Shown here: piece by piece, positions 7,863 through 14,147 of the stretch
Position numbering within the stretch: position 1 is the first letter of the stretch
How the letters are laid out: every line of letters starts with the position of its first letter
DNA from: Planctomycetota bacterium
GTDB taxonomy: Bacteria; Planctomycetota; PLA2; JAEUHO01
Direction: 5' to 3'
NCBI GenBank assembly: GCA_029213105.1
Contig: JARGNS010000036.1
Location: 1-14,147 of the forward strand
Length of the DNA stretch: 14,147 nucleotides
The notes under the pieces: model-generated
The model's database searches: none
The model's input: only the letters and a program-made list of their open reading frames with translations
Told to the model about the DNA's origin: nothing
Program-made: the position numbers and the translations under genes

Positions 7863-8186
7863 CCAGCCCCCCTCCTCCGCGGGAGCCCAATCTACGCGGG
7901 CGCACGGGGGCGACCAAGGCCACCGGGTCGATGTGACCCCCTCCGCGCGCCGCGCGAGGGCGACCCCGTGCTTCTCGCTCTCCTGCTCCACGCCCTGTTC
8001 GAACTCGAACGGGGCAACGAACCGGCCCTCGCGCGGGCCCTGCGCACCGTCACCGCCTACGAGGTGCAGGCCGCCTGCAGTGCCTTCTGCAGTGCCTCCT
8101 GGCGGCGGGATCGGGTACAGGCCGTCCTGGCGCAGCTGCGGGCGGGCTACCTGGCCATGAACGGCCTCTCCCCCCGCGGGGTGCCC
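7863..8186. other. 324-base gap between the voltage-sensor gene and selD
   Basis: No minus-strand gene is convincing here. The minus-strand frame that continues upstream of the voltage-sensor gene is Gly-rich (codon runs such as GGC-ACT-GCA) and looks like an antisense shadow. The plus strand from about 7950 to 8190 has protein-like character and is described separately. A C6 run (8170-8175) and the palindrome CCCCGCGGGG (8172-8181) lie just beyond the selD stop. They could fold in the selD 3' end, but no T-run follows on either strand. Confidence 0.5.
7867..7878 (-). promoter_or_regulatory. Strong ribosome binding site deciding the GTG start at 7862
   Basis: On the minus strand GGAGGAGGGGGG ends four bases before GTG (7862-7860), placing the inner GGAGGG about seven bases from the start. 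This favours 7862 over the upstream in-frame GTG at 7991. Confidence 0.65.
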
Positions 8187-8190
8187 CTAG
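7968..8190 (+). CDS. Candidate small plus-strand gene, possibly frameshifted
   Basis: Starting at GTG 7968 (GAGGG seven bases upstream), the plus strand reads LLALLLHALFELERGN, ARALRTVTAYEVQAA, CSAFCSASWRR, then VQAVLAQLRAGYLAMNGLSP. I count 64 of 74 third codon positions as G or C, and second positions are AT-richer, as in genuine genes here. A 12-bp tandem duplication (from 8075 and 8087) keeps the frame and gives CSAF-CSAS. The problem is that this frame has no nearby stop: it would continue antisense through selD to beyond 9700. Skipping one base in the C6 run (8170-8175) would end it at TAG 8188-8190, which shares the palindrome CTAG with the selD stop, a neat convergent ending giving about 74 residues. 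I do not recognise a family. It may be a frameshifted gene, a remnant, or a chance frame. Confidence 0.3.
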
Positions 8191-9236
8191 ACGACCTCGA
8201 CCGAGGTGTCGCCGTCACGCGCGATCACCTCGCCGATCACCGCCCGGCAACCGACGCCCTGCTGCTCCAACGCCGCGAGCAACGCGTCGAGGTTCTCGTC
8301 CGGCACGCTCAGGAAGAGCCCGCCGCTCGTCTGCGGGTCGCCCATCGCCGCCCGCTGCAGGTCGCTCCCCCCGCGCCAGGCCACATGCTTGTCGGCGTAG
8401 GCGAGGTTGCGCGTCAGGCCACCGCAGGTGTTCTCGGGGGTCATGTGGGCCTCGAGCCCCTCGATCCACGGGATGGCCGCGGCCTCGAGACGCAGGGTCA
8501 CACCCGAGGCATCGGCCATGCCGCAGGCGTGCCCCACAAGGCCGAAGCCCGTGAGGTCCGTCCCGGCGTTCACCCCCACCTCGACCATCGCCACGGCGGC
8601 GGCCTTGTTGAGCTCCGCCATCACCTCCATGACACGCAGGGTCTCGTCGGCGGGCAGCGTGCCGCGCTTGATGGCGGTGCACAGGTAGCCGCTGCCGATC
8701 GGCTTGGTCAGCACGAGCTTGTCGCCCGGACGCGCCCCTGCATTGGCCACGATCTTGTCCGGGTGCACCGTGCCGGTGACGGCCAGGCCGAACTTGATCT
8801 CGGTGTCGACGACCGTGTGCCCGCCGATCAGCGGAGCCCCGGCCTCCTCGCACTTCTCGACCGCGCCCTGCAGGATCGCCGCGGGGACGCCGTCGGGCAC
8901 GTTGTTGGGCAGCGCGTAGACGCAGACGCACGAGACGGGTTCGCCACCCATCGCGTAGACGTCGGAGAGGCTGTTGGCCGCGCCGACGCGGCCGAACCAC
9001 ACCGGGTCGTCCACCATCGGCGGGAAGAAGTCCACGGTCTGGACGAGGGCAAGATCCGGTCGGATCTGCACGACACCGGCGTCATCGGCCGTATCGGAAC
9101 TGACAAGCACATGGTCATGGGACGGCACCCGCACGGGGGCCAGAAGGGCCTCGAGGCGACCCTTGTCGACCTTGGCCGCTCAGCCACCGGCACTGGCGAA
9201 CTGCGTCAGGCGCACGTTCTCGAAGGTGGGGCTCAT
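8187..9236 (-). CDS. selD: Selenide, water dikinase SelD, selenocysteine-containing
   Basis: A 349-residue SelD, which uses ATP, selenide and water to make selenophosphate, AMP and phosphate, the selenium donor for SelA. The N-terminus reads NVRLTQFASAGG, then an in-frame TGA (9182-9180), then AAK. This aligns with the E. coli active site GCGCK, so TGA falls exactly on the catalytic Cys17 and lysine K22 on Lys20. The TGA is therefore selenocysteine 19, as known for Haemophilus SelD. Further family features: SSDTADDAGVV (46-56), TVDFFPPMVDDPVWFGR followed by AANSLSDVYAMGGEP, LIGGHTVVDTEIKFGLAVTG, TDLTGFGLVGHA and GDPQTSGGLFLSV. ATG 9236-9234 overlaps the selA stop (ATGA), with GGGAGG ten bases upstream. 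Reading TGA as stop leaves only a GTG-initiated fragment from 9134 without its catalytic residue, a likely mis-annotation. It is co-transcribed with selA, presumably by read-through from the selA promoter. Confidence 0.95.
9138..9182 (-). promoter_or_regulatory. Candidate bacterial SECIS hairpin following the selD UGA
   Basis: Directly after UGA (9182-9180) the selD mRNA can fold. GGCCA (9177-9173) pairs with UGGCC (9142-9138). AAGG (9164-9161) pairs with CCUU (9147-9144). A bulge GUC (9160-9158) follows, then GCC (9157-9155) pairs with GGC (9150-9148) around the tetraloop UCGA. A bulged U three base pairs below a small apical loop resembles the SelB-binding hairpin of E. coli fdhF, where a bulged U and loop G-U are recognised. 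The loop here lacks the GU of E. coli, but bacterial SECIS loops vary between lineages. The fold was drawn by eye without energy calculation. Confidence 0.6.
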
Positions 9237-10780
9237 GCGGAGGGTTCCTCCCAAGCGGCCGCCAGGGCCGCGGCGACATCTTCGTCGTCGCCGGGTTGCA
9301 GGGTGCGCACATGGACGTGCACGCGCCCGTCGTGGACGAGCGTGAACACGGGCGGTCGATGGGCGCGCAGGCGTCGCGCCAGCTCGCCCGCCTCGAGACC
9401 ACTCGCCTTGAGACCATCCGCCTCGAGACCAGCCGCCTCGAGACCAGCCGCGCCGGTACACGCCAGGGAGACGGCGGCGCCGGGCAGCTCGACCGTCGGC
9501 ATCGAGCCGGCGCCGACGGCATCGCCGGCCTTCTCGACCTCGACGCGCACGCGGCCGTCGGCCCCGGGGCCGCTGGCCCGCAGGCGCGCCGCGCGGGGCG
9601 CGGCGCGCTCGAGCAGCTCGGGCTGCTGCGCGGTCAGCATGCGATACGTCGGGTGGGTGTCGTTGAGGGTGTCCTGGTTCAGGAAGAGGCGCAGGGTCGC
9701 CTCCATCGCGATCAGGCCCAGCTTGCCGCAGCGCACGGCGCGGTAGAGCGGGTGCGCCCGCACCCGCGCCACGCACTCGCGCGTGCCGACCATGATCCCC
9801 ATCTGCGGGCCACCGATGAGCTTGTCGCCGGAGGCGGTGATCAGATCGACGCCCGCCTCGACGCTCTTGGCGATCAGCGGCTCCTCTTCGGGCAACCCCT
9901 GCAGCTTGGTGGACACGAGCGCGCCGCTGCCGAGGTCGTCCATCACGCGGACGCCGTACTCGCGCCCCACGGCCACCATGTCGTCGAGGTCGACCTCGCC
10001 CTGGAAGCCCTCGACGCGGTAGTTCGAGGTGTGCACGCGCAGGATGAGCGCCGTGTTCTCGTTGATGGCGTTCTCGTAGTCCTTGAGATGCACGCGGTTG
10101 GTGGTGCCCACCTCGCGGAGGATCGCACCGGACTGCTCCATGACCTCGGGGATGCGATACGCCCCCCCGATCTCGACGAGCTGGCCACGCGCCACGATCA
10201 CCTCGCGTCCCCGTGCGAGCGCCGCCAGGCCGATCATGGTGGCCGCGGCGTTGTTGTTGACGACGGTCGCCGCCTCACACCCCGTCAGCTGCTGGAAGAG
10301 CTGCTCGAGATGCCGCTCCCGCGGCGAGCGTTCCCCGCCCGTCGCGTCGGCCGCGAGGAGCTGGTAGCCGTGGGCCTCCTGGGCGAGCGCCTCGTGGGCC
10401 GCGGCCGGCATCGCCGCGCGCCCGAGGTTCGTATGCAGGACCACGCCGGCACCGTTCACGACCCGCACGCAGCCGGGATCGCGCTTGCGCTCGATGCGCC
10501 GCAGGGCCGTGGCGCGCAGCGCCTGGGGCCGCTTGGCCTTGCCGAGCACGACCGGCCCCATCCCGCCCCCGAGCACCTTGGCGCGCAGGTCGGCCAGGGC
10601 CTGCCGGATCTCGATGACCCACTCCTCCCGCGGCGCCACGGCCAGATCGGCCGCGCCGATGGCCTCCAGCACCTCGTTGACGGCCGGCAGCGAGCGCAGC
10701 AGGGCCTGGGGATCGCCCGCTCCATCCGGAGGGGTCGGCGGGGGGAACGGCGCGTGGGGATCGGCTGTGTCGGGAACCAT
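9233..10780 (-). CDS. selA: L-seryl-tRNA(Sec) selenium transferase SelA
   Basis: A 515-residue SelA, slightly longer than the usual 460-480. It is a cytosolic PLP enzyme that converts seryl-tRNA(Sec) to selenocysteyl-tRNA(Sec) using selenophosphate. Visible: N-terminal RSLPAVNEVLEA (29-40), VVNGAGVVLHTNLGRA (107-122), VVNNNAAAT (173-181), the RGQLVEIGGAYRIPEVM loop (198-214), VGTTNRVHLKDY (224-235), VMDDLGSGA (279-287), and the PLP-lysine motif SGDKLIGGPQMGI (317-329) with K320. The C-terminal domain holds a repeated GLEAx block (445-464) encoded by a 15-bp tandem repeat. ATG 10780 is the only reasonable start, but no ribosome binding site precedes it. The first 25 residues are Pro-rich and unlike family members, so the mRNA may be leaderless or the start less certain. 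The gene is divergent from the M23 gene and coupled to selD by ATGA. selB and selC are not in the window. Confidence 0.95.
   Translation of the reverse strand: MVPDTADPHAPFPPPTPPDGAGDPQALLRSLPAVNEVLEAIGAADLAVAPREEWVIEIRQALADLRAKVLGGGMGPVVLGKAKRPQALRATALRRIERKRDPGCVRVVNGAGVVLHTNLGRAAMPAAAHEALAQEAHGYQLLAADATGGERSPRERHLEQLFQQLTGCEAATVVNNNAAATMIGLAALARGREVIVARGQLVEIGGAYRIPEVMEQSGAILREVGTTNRVHLKDYENAINENTALILRVHTSNYRVEGFQGEVDLDDMVAVGREYGVRVMDDLGSGALVSTKLQGLPEEEPLIAKSVEAGVDLITASGDKLIGGPQMGIMVGTRECVARVRAHPLYRAVRCGKLGLIAMEATLRLFLNQDTLNDTHPTYRMLTAQQPELLERAAPRAARLRASGPGADGRVRVEVEKAGDAVGAGSMPTVELPGAAVSLACTGAAGLEAAGLEADGLKASGLEAGELARRLRAHRPPVFTLVHDGRVHVHVRTLQPGDDEDVAAALAAAWEEPSA
9239..9251 (-). promoter_or_regulatory. 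Hairpin sequestering the selD ribosome binding site
   Basis: Inside the last codons of selA, GGAGG (9251-9247) can pair perfectly with CCTCC (9243-9239) around the loop AAC. GGAGG is the only good ribosome binding site for selD, so the hairpin would hide it until ribosomes finishing selA open it. Together with the ATGA overlap this suggests translational coupling. Small stem, drawn by eye. Confidence 0.4.
9389..9448 (-). repeat. In-frame 15-bp tandem repeat (4 copies) inside selA
   Basis: Four consecutive 15-bp units at 9389-9403, 9404-9418, 9419-9433 and 9434-9448. The last two are identical (plus strand CGCCTCGAGACCAGC); the first two differ from them at two and four positions respectively. 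In SelA they encode AGLEA, AGLEA, DGLKA, SGLEA (residues 445-464). The unit is a multiple of three, so copy-number changes keep the frame. This looks like a recent minisatellite-type expansion in a surface loop of the C-terminal domain, leading into the helix ELARRLR. Confidence 0.9.
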
Positions 10781-10801
10781 GGGCGGGGCAGGATACCGTG
10801 G

Positions 10802-10820
10802 GGGCGGCGCAGCGCCGCCC
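10802..10820. other. GC-rich inverted repeat between selA and the M23 gene
   Basis: GGGCGGCGC (10802-10810) and GCGCCGCCC (10812-10820) are perfect inverse copies around a single A, giving at least an eight-pair stem with a three-base loop. It lies in the 86-base divergent region, 22 bases upstream of the selA start and 47 bases before the M23 start. It could be an operator, or it could lie in the selA leader. No T-run accompanies it and no clear promoter is visible on either strand. Confidence 0.45.
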
Positions 10821-10866
10821 ACCCAGATCGCCCCGCGATCGTGGGCGCGCCGCCGCTGGAGATCCC

Positions 10867-12327
10867 ATGCCCACGATTCGCTGGTTCGCCGCCTGCCTCC
10901 TGATGGCGGCGCTGCTGCTCCCGGCGGACCTGCCCCCGGCCGCAGCCGAGGAGGAGCCCGCCGGGGAGCCGGCGGAGACGCCTTCCGAGGACGATGCGGC
11001 CGCCGCCCCCCGCCCGCGCACGCGCTCGGCCCTGGGCTTCGAAGGCAGCGCCACATTCAAGGACTTCGGTCGCGTCGGGCAGTTCGTCTTCCGCTTCGAC
11101 GCCGAGGCGGACAGCCGCGGCGAGGACGCGAACCAGCTCCTGGAGGGCAACCTGTTCCTGGCCCATCCGGGGGGCTGGCTGATCCCGCTGGATCCCGATC
11201 CCGTCGATGGGTCGTTCTTCCGCGGGGCCCTCGATATCCCGGCGGACGCACGGACGCGCATCGCCGGACAGGAGTACGCCGCGTCCACCCCGGCAAGCCA
11301 TACGCTGCTGTCCCTCTACGCGCGGGACGGCCACGCGGAGGTCGTCACCCCCATCGTGCGCCTCGGCTACACGCGCCCGGCGGCCTACGAGCCGTCGTGG
11401 CCGTTCGGCATCGGCGTCGTCGGACCGCTGGAGGCCGTACGCTTCTCCGACGGCACGTCGTCGGTCATGCTGGTCGGCCAGCATCAGATCCTCGATGGGA
11501 ACACGCCCACCGACGTCAAGACGAGCGTGTCCGTTGGCAGCGATCGCGGCGCCAGCGAGCCGCTGCGCTGGAAGGGCCTCGACGCCCGCGGCGACCGCGC
11601 CGTGCTGTGGCCCTTCGTGCGCCGCATCGATGTCGACGAGAAGTTCCAGAAGGGGCTGCTGCGCATCGAGTCCAGTGTGACCCTCGACGGCACCCCCGCG
11701 TCCTTTACCCGCACGTGGCCCGTGACCCGCGTGAAGCCCGAAGCCGTACGCGGCCCCGTGCTCGGCACCTGGCAGTTGAGCAATGGCCCCGGGCAGACCG
11801 ACCTGCACGCGGGGTACACGCGGCCGCAGCACCGCTACGCCTACGACCTGGTCGTCCTCGAGCAGGGCCGCACCCACCGGGGCGACCCGCACAAGAACGA
11901 CTCGTACTTCGCCTGGAACCGCTCTGTGCGTGCGGCAGCCGACGGCGTGATCGTCGCGCACTGCGATGCGGAGCGGGACAACCCGGGCTACCGCGGCGCC
12001 GCCACGAACTGCTACACGAACCACATCATCATCCGCCATCCGGATGGCCTGCATACGGCCTACCTGCACCTGCGCCACCGCAGCATCCCCAAGGGACTCT
12101 CCCTGGAGACCGAGGTGAAGGCCGGGCAGGTGATCGGGCGCGTCGGCAACAGCGGAGAGTCCTCCGAGCCGCACCTGCACTTCATGGCGTTCCGCATCGA
12201 CCAGACCGGACGCTGGCAGGCCGTGCCGCTGACGTTCTCCAACGCCTCCCACGACGCCAAGGGCCAGCGCCCCGTCCAGGACGTCCCCATCGGCGGCTCG
12301 ATCGTCGTCTTCGGCAGCCGCCGCTAG
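10867..12327 (+). CDS. Secreted M23-family metallopeptidase
   Basis: A 486-residue exported protein. Residues 1-27 are a Sec-type signal peptide (basic start, hydrophobic ACLLMAALLLPADLPP, cleavage near AAA-E), followed by an acidic, Ala/Pro-rich linker to about 52. Residues 55-300 are beta-rich with no domain I can name. The M23 (LytM-like) zinc peptidase domain spans about 300-482. Likely ligands and catalytic residues are H314, D327 in HRYAYDLVV, H401 in AYLHL, and H436/H438 in EPHLHF. The region THRGDPHKNDSYFAWNRSV with AAADGVIVA following it is typical of the M23 subgroup that has H and D separated by more than the classic three residues. Such enzymes cut peptidoglycan cross-links or other Gly-rich peptides in the envelope; the substrate is not known here. 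GGAG lies five bases before ATG 10867. It is a single-gene unit with a terminator after it. Confidence 0.88.
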   Translation: MPTIRWFAACLLMAALLLPADLPPAAAEEEPAGEPAETPSEDDAAAAPRPRTRSALGFEGSATFKDFGRVGQFVFRFDAEADSRGEDANQLLEGNLFLAHPGGWLIPLDPDPVDGSFFRGALDIPADARTRIAGQEYAASTPASHTLLSLYARDGHAEVVTPIVRLGYTRPAAYEPSWPFGIGVVGPLEAVRFSDGTSSVMLVGQHQILDGNTPTDVKTSVSVGSDRGASEPLRWKGLDARGDRAVLWPFVRRIDVDEKFQKGLLRIESSVTLDGTPASFTRTWPVTRVKPEAVRGPVLGTWQLSNGPGQTDLHAGYTRPQHRYAYDLVVLEQGRTHRGDPHKNDSYFAWNRSVRAAADGVIVAHCDAERDNPGYRGAATNCYTNHIIIRHPDGLHTAYLHLRHRSIPKGLSLETEVKAGQVIGRVGNSGESSEPHLHFMAFRIDQTGRWQAVPLTFSNASHDAKGQRPVQDVPIGGSIVVFGSRR

Positions 12328-12392
12328 CCGCGGCGGTTCTCCACGGGAAGTCCACGGGTTCTCCACGGCGGAGCCCCCAACGCAGGCCACAG

Positions 12393-12413
12393 AAGCCCGT
12401 TCCCTGGGCTTTT
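12393..12413 (+). terminator. Intrinsic terminator of the M23 gene
   Basis: AAGCCC (12393-12398) pairs with GGGCTT (12406-12411) around a seven-base loop and is followed by TTT. It is the only stem with a T-run in the window, 65 bases after the M23 stop and 60 before mutS, so mutS probably starts its own transcript. Upstream of it are near-identical copies of TTCTCCACGG (12337-12346 and 12359-12368) with a TCCACGGG between; their meaning is unknown. Confidence 0.65.
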
Positions 12414-12431
12414 CGCGTCGGCGGGCGCTGC

Positions 12432-12437
12432 TACGCT
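12432..12437 (+). promoter_or_regulatory. Weak candidate -10 element for mutS
   Basis: TGCTACGCT at 12429-12437 fits an extended -10 pattern (TG, one base, then TACGCT). It sits 35 bases before the mutS start and after the terminator. No good -35 is seen; TTTTCG at 12410-12415 is a poor match. Confidence 0.22.
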
Positions 12438-12472
12438 CCGCCTTCGCATCCCGACCCCGGAGACTCCCGAGC

Positions 12473-14147
12473 GTGGCCAAGACTCCCGCCATGGCCCAGT
12501 ACGCCGAAGCCAAGCGTCGCTACCCGGACGCCCTGGTCTTCTTCCGCATGGGCGACTTCTACGAGATGTTCCATGACGACGCCAAGCTCGCGTCGCGCGA
12601 GCTCGGCCTGACGCTCACCGCACGCGACAAGGAGCGCAAGGTGCCGATGGCCGGCGTTCCCGTGAAGGCGGCGGACGGGTACATGCAGCGCCTCCTGCAG
12701 CGCGGCCACAAGGTCGCCATCTGCGAGCAGATGAGCGATCCCAAGACCACGAAGGGCCTGCTCGAGCGCGAGGTCGTACGTGTCCTGACCCCGGGCACCG
12801 TCACCGAGGACGAGTCCCTGCACCCGAGCGAGAGCAACTTCCTCCTCGCGGTCACGCCCCTGCCGAAGAAGTCCCGCAAGAAGCGCGTCGGCATCGCCTG
12901 GGTCGATCTCTCGACGGGGCGCTTCCTCGTCGCCGAGCTTGGCCCGGATGCCGTCCTCGACGAGCTCGCACGCATCCAGCCGGCCGAAGTGCTCCTACCG
13001 GAGAACGATGCCGGCACGGAACTCGGCGCGCGCATCGCCGCGGAGTTGACGACCTCGATCACCTACGTGCCGCCGTGGACCAGCGAGCCGGAGAGCGGCT
13101 TGCGCGCGCTCAAGGAGCACTTCCGCGTTGCCAGCCTCACGGGCTTCGGCATGGAGCGCATGACCGCGGCCCAGGGCGCCGCAGGCGCTGTCCTCGAGTA
13201 CCTCAAGGACACACAGCTCACCAGCCTCGGCCATGTCACGCGCATCGAGCGTCACGACCCCGAGGGCGTGCTCGTCCTCGGCAACATGACCCGCCGGCGC
13301 CTCGACCTGGTGAAGCGCGCCGACGGCAGCCGGGACATGACGCTGGTCTCGGTCCTGGATCGCACGTCCACCGCCATGGGCGGGCGCATGCTACGCGACT
13401 GGATCCTCGCCCCGCTGACGGAGAAGGCCGCCATCGAGCGGCGCCTCGACGGCGTGGAGGAGTTCGTCAAGGACGGCTTCCTGCGGCGCGACGTCCGCGA
13501 CGTGCTGGGCACGATCCGCGACGTCGAGCGCATCCTCGCCCGTGTGGCCGTCAACCGCGCCAACGCACGGGATCTCGCCAGTCTCGGCCAGAGCCTCGAG
13601 GCCCTGCCGCCGCTGAAGACCCTGCTGGGCGCGGTCTACAGCCGCACGCTCGCCGAGCTGCGTGAGCGCGTCCTCTGCTTCGAGGACCTGGCCGAGGTCC
13701 TGGCCCGCGCGCTGGTCGACGAGCCGCCCGCCGGCATCACCGATGGCGGGATGATTCGCACGGGCTACGACGCCAGCCTCGACGAGCTGCGCGACCTCAG
13801 CAAGAACGCCAAGGCCTGGATCGCCAACTACCAGGCTCAGGAAGCCGAACGCACGGGCATCTCGACCCTCAAGGTCGGCTTCAACCGCGTCTTCGGCTAC
13901 TACATCGAGATCACGCACAAGCACCGCGAGAAGGTGCCCGAGGAGTACACGCGCAAGCAGACCCTCGCCAACGCCGAGCGCTACGTCACCCCCGAGCTCG
14001 ACGAGTACGAGCAGAAGGTGCTCACCGCCGACGAGAAGGCACGCGACCTCGAGAACCGGCTCTTCGTGCGCTTGCGCGAGACCACGGCTGAGGCGATCCC
14101 CGGCCTGCAGGGCACGGCCTCCGTGCTCGCGGAGATCGATGCCCTGG
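12473..14147 (+). CDS. mutS: DNA mismatch repair protein MutS, N-terminal part (runs off right edge)
   Basis: Partial gene with 558 of an expected 850-900 residues in the window; the frame stays open to the edge. MutS binds base mismatches and small loops and recruits MutL. The mismatch-binding motif is in FFRMGDFYEMF (residues 23-33), where F29 and E31 are the wedge Phe and the contacting Glu. The domain I hallmark continues with VPMAGVPVKAADGYMQRLLQRGHKVAICEQMSDP and VVRVLTPGT. The connector domain includes VGIAWVDLSTGRF; the lever/clamp region includes GGRMLRDWILAPL and, near residues 465-500, KVGFNRVFGYYIEIT followed by YTRKQTLANAERYVTPEL. The ATPase domain lies beyond the edge. GTG 12473 was chosen because GGAG lies ten bases upstream; ATG 12491 has no such site. 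Confidence 0.96.
   Translation, partial: MAKTPAMAQYAEAKRRYPDALVFFRMGDFYEMFHDDAKLASRELGLTLTARDKERKVPMAGVPVKAADGYMQRLLQRGHKVAICEQMSDPKTTKGLLEREVVRVLTPGTVTEDESLHPSESNFLLAVTPLPKKSRKKRVGIAWVDLSTGRFLVAELGPDAVLDELARIQPAEVLLPENDAGTELGARIAAELTTSITYVPPWTSEPESGLRALKEHFRVASLTGFGMERMTAAQGAAGAVLEYLKDTQLTSLGHVTRIERHDPEGVLVLGNMTRRRLDLVKRADGSRDMTLVSVLDRTSTAMGGRMLRDWILAPLTEKAAIERRLDGVEEFVKDGFLRRDVRDVLGTIRDVERILARVAVNRANARDLASLGQSLEALPPLKTLLGAVYSRTLAELRERVLCFEDLAEVLARALVDEPPAGITDGGMIRTGYDASLDELRDLSKNAKAWIANYQAQEAERTGISTLKVGFNRVFGYYIEITHKHREKVPEEYTRKQTLANAERYVTPELDEYEQKVLTADEKARDLENRLFVRLRETTAEAIPGLQGTASVLAEIDAL

Noticed and set aside
7981..8020. TTCGAACTCGAAC resembling a tRNA T-arm, considered as selC
   Set aside because: No acceptor stem, no anticodon arm with TCA, no long extra arm and no CCA nearby; it is part of a coding-like stretch and a small palindrome.
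8172..8187. GC palindromes after the selD stop as a terminator
   Set aside because: Short stems with tiny loops and no T-run on either strand.
8187..9134. SelD starting at GTG 9134
   Set aside because: It would lack the catalytic residue and the conserved N-terminus, both encoded just upstream in the same frame past the TGA.
6417..9746. 1109-codon plus-strand open frame across the voltage-sensor gene, selD and selA
   Set aside because: Apart from the 7968-8190 stretch it reads as the His/Arg/Gln-rich antisense of well-supported genes. Long antisense frames are expected at this GC content.
12337..12368. Repeated TTCTCCACGG/TCCACGGG motifs as a possible CRISPR or operator array
   Set aside because: Only two full copies and one partial copy, irregular spacing, no spacers of constant length; too short to support a function.
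10456..12513. 685-codon minus-strand open frame
   Set aside because: Antisense to the M23 gene, which has a signal peptide and complete zinc motifs; no motif on this strand.

Overview
GC-rich bacterial DNA (about two thirds or more G+C by eye) carrying chromosomal genes at high density and no mobile elements, CRISPR, tRNA or rRNA. The taxon cannot be fixed from this window. A planctomycete, myxobacterium-like or other GC-rich Gram-negative lineage would fit: GldA/GldF/GldG-type ABC genes, selenocysteine machinery, and GTG starts with GGAGG-type ribosome binding sites. This is inference only.

Layout. (1) Positions 1-2011, minus strand: a tight gldA-gldF-gldG type ABC export cluster, with gldG running off the left edge. 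(2) 2142-3125, minus: a NYN-domain protein (putative RNase) with a second, probably winged-helix, domain. (3) 3304-4059, plus: a short-chain dehydrogenase of the pteridine-reductase-like kind, whose end overlaps the next gene convergently by 40 nt. (4) 4020-7862, minus: a 1280-residue membrane protein with a textbook S1-S4 voltage-sensor domain but no recognisable pore. (5) 7863-8186: a gap that on the plus strand holds an unexplained reading frame with strong coding character. (6) 8187-10780, minus: selA and selD, joined by an ATGA overlap. selD is a selenoprotein itself: its active-site residue 19 is an in-frame TGA, so a stop-to-stop reading loses the first 34 residues. (7) 10867-12327, plus: a secreted M23 metallopeptidase, ending in a good intrinsic terminator. 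(8) 12473 to the right edge, plus: mutS (first 558 residues, before its ATPase domain).

How the genes fit together. SelD makes selenophosphate and SelA uses it to convert seryl-tRNA(Sec) to selenocysteyl-tRNA(Sec). Since SelD here needs selenocysteine for its own synthesis, the pathway is self-dependent. selB and selC are not in the window and must lie elsewhere. The gld-type proteins form one membrane complex. The other genes have no obvious pathway link to their neighbours.

The strongest candidates for something new are the pore-less voltage-sensor protein, the plus-strand frame at 7968-8190, and the 15-bp in-frame repeat expansion inside selA.
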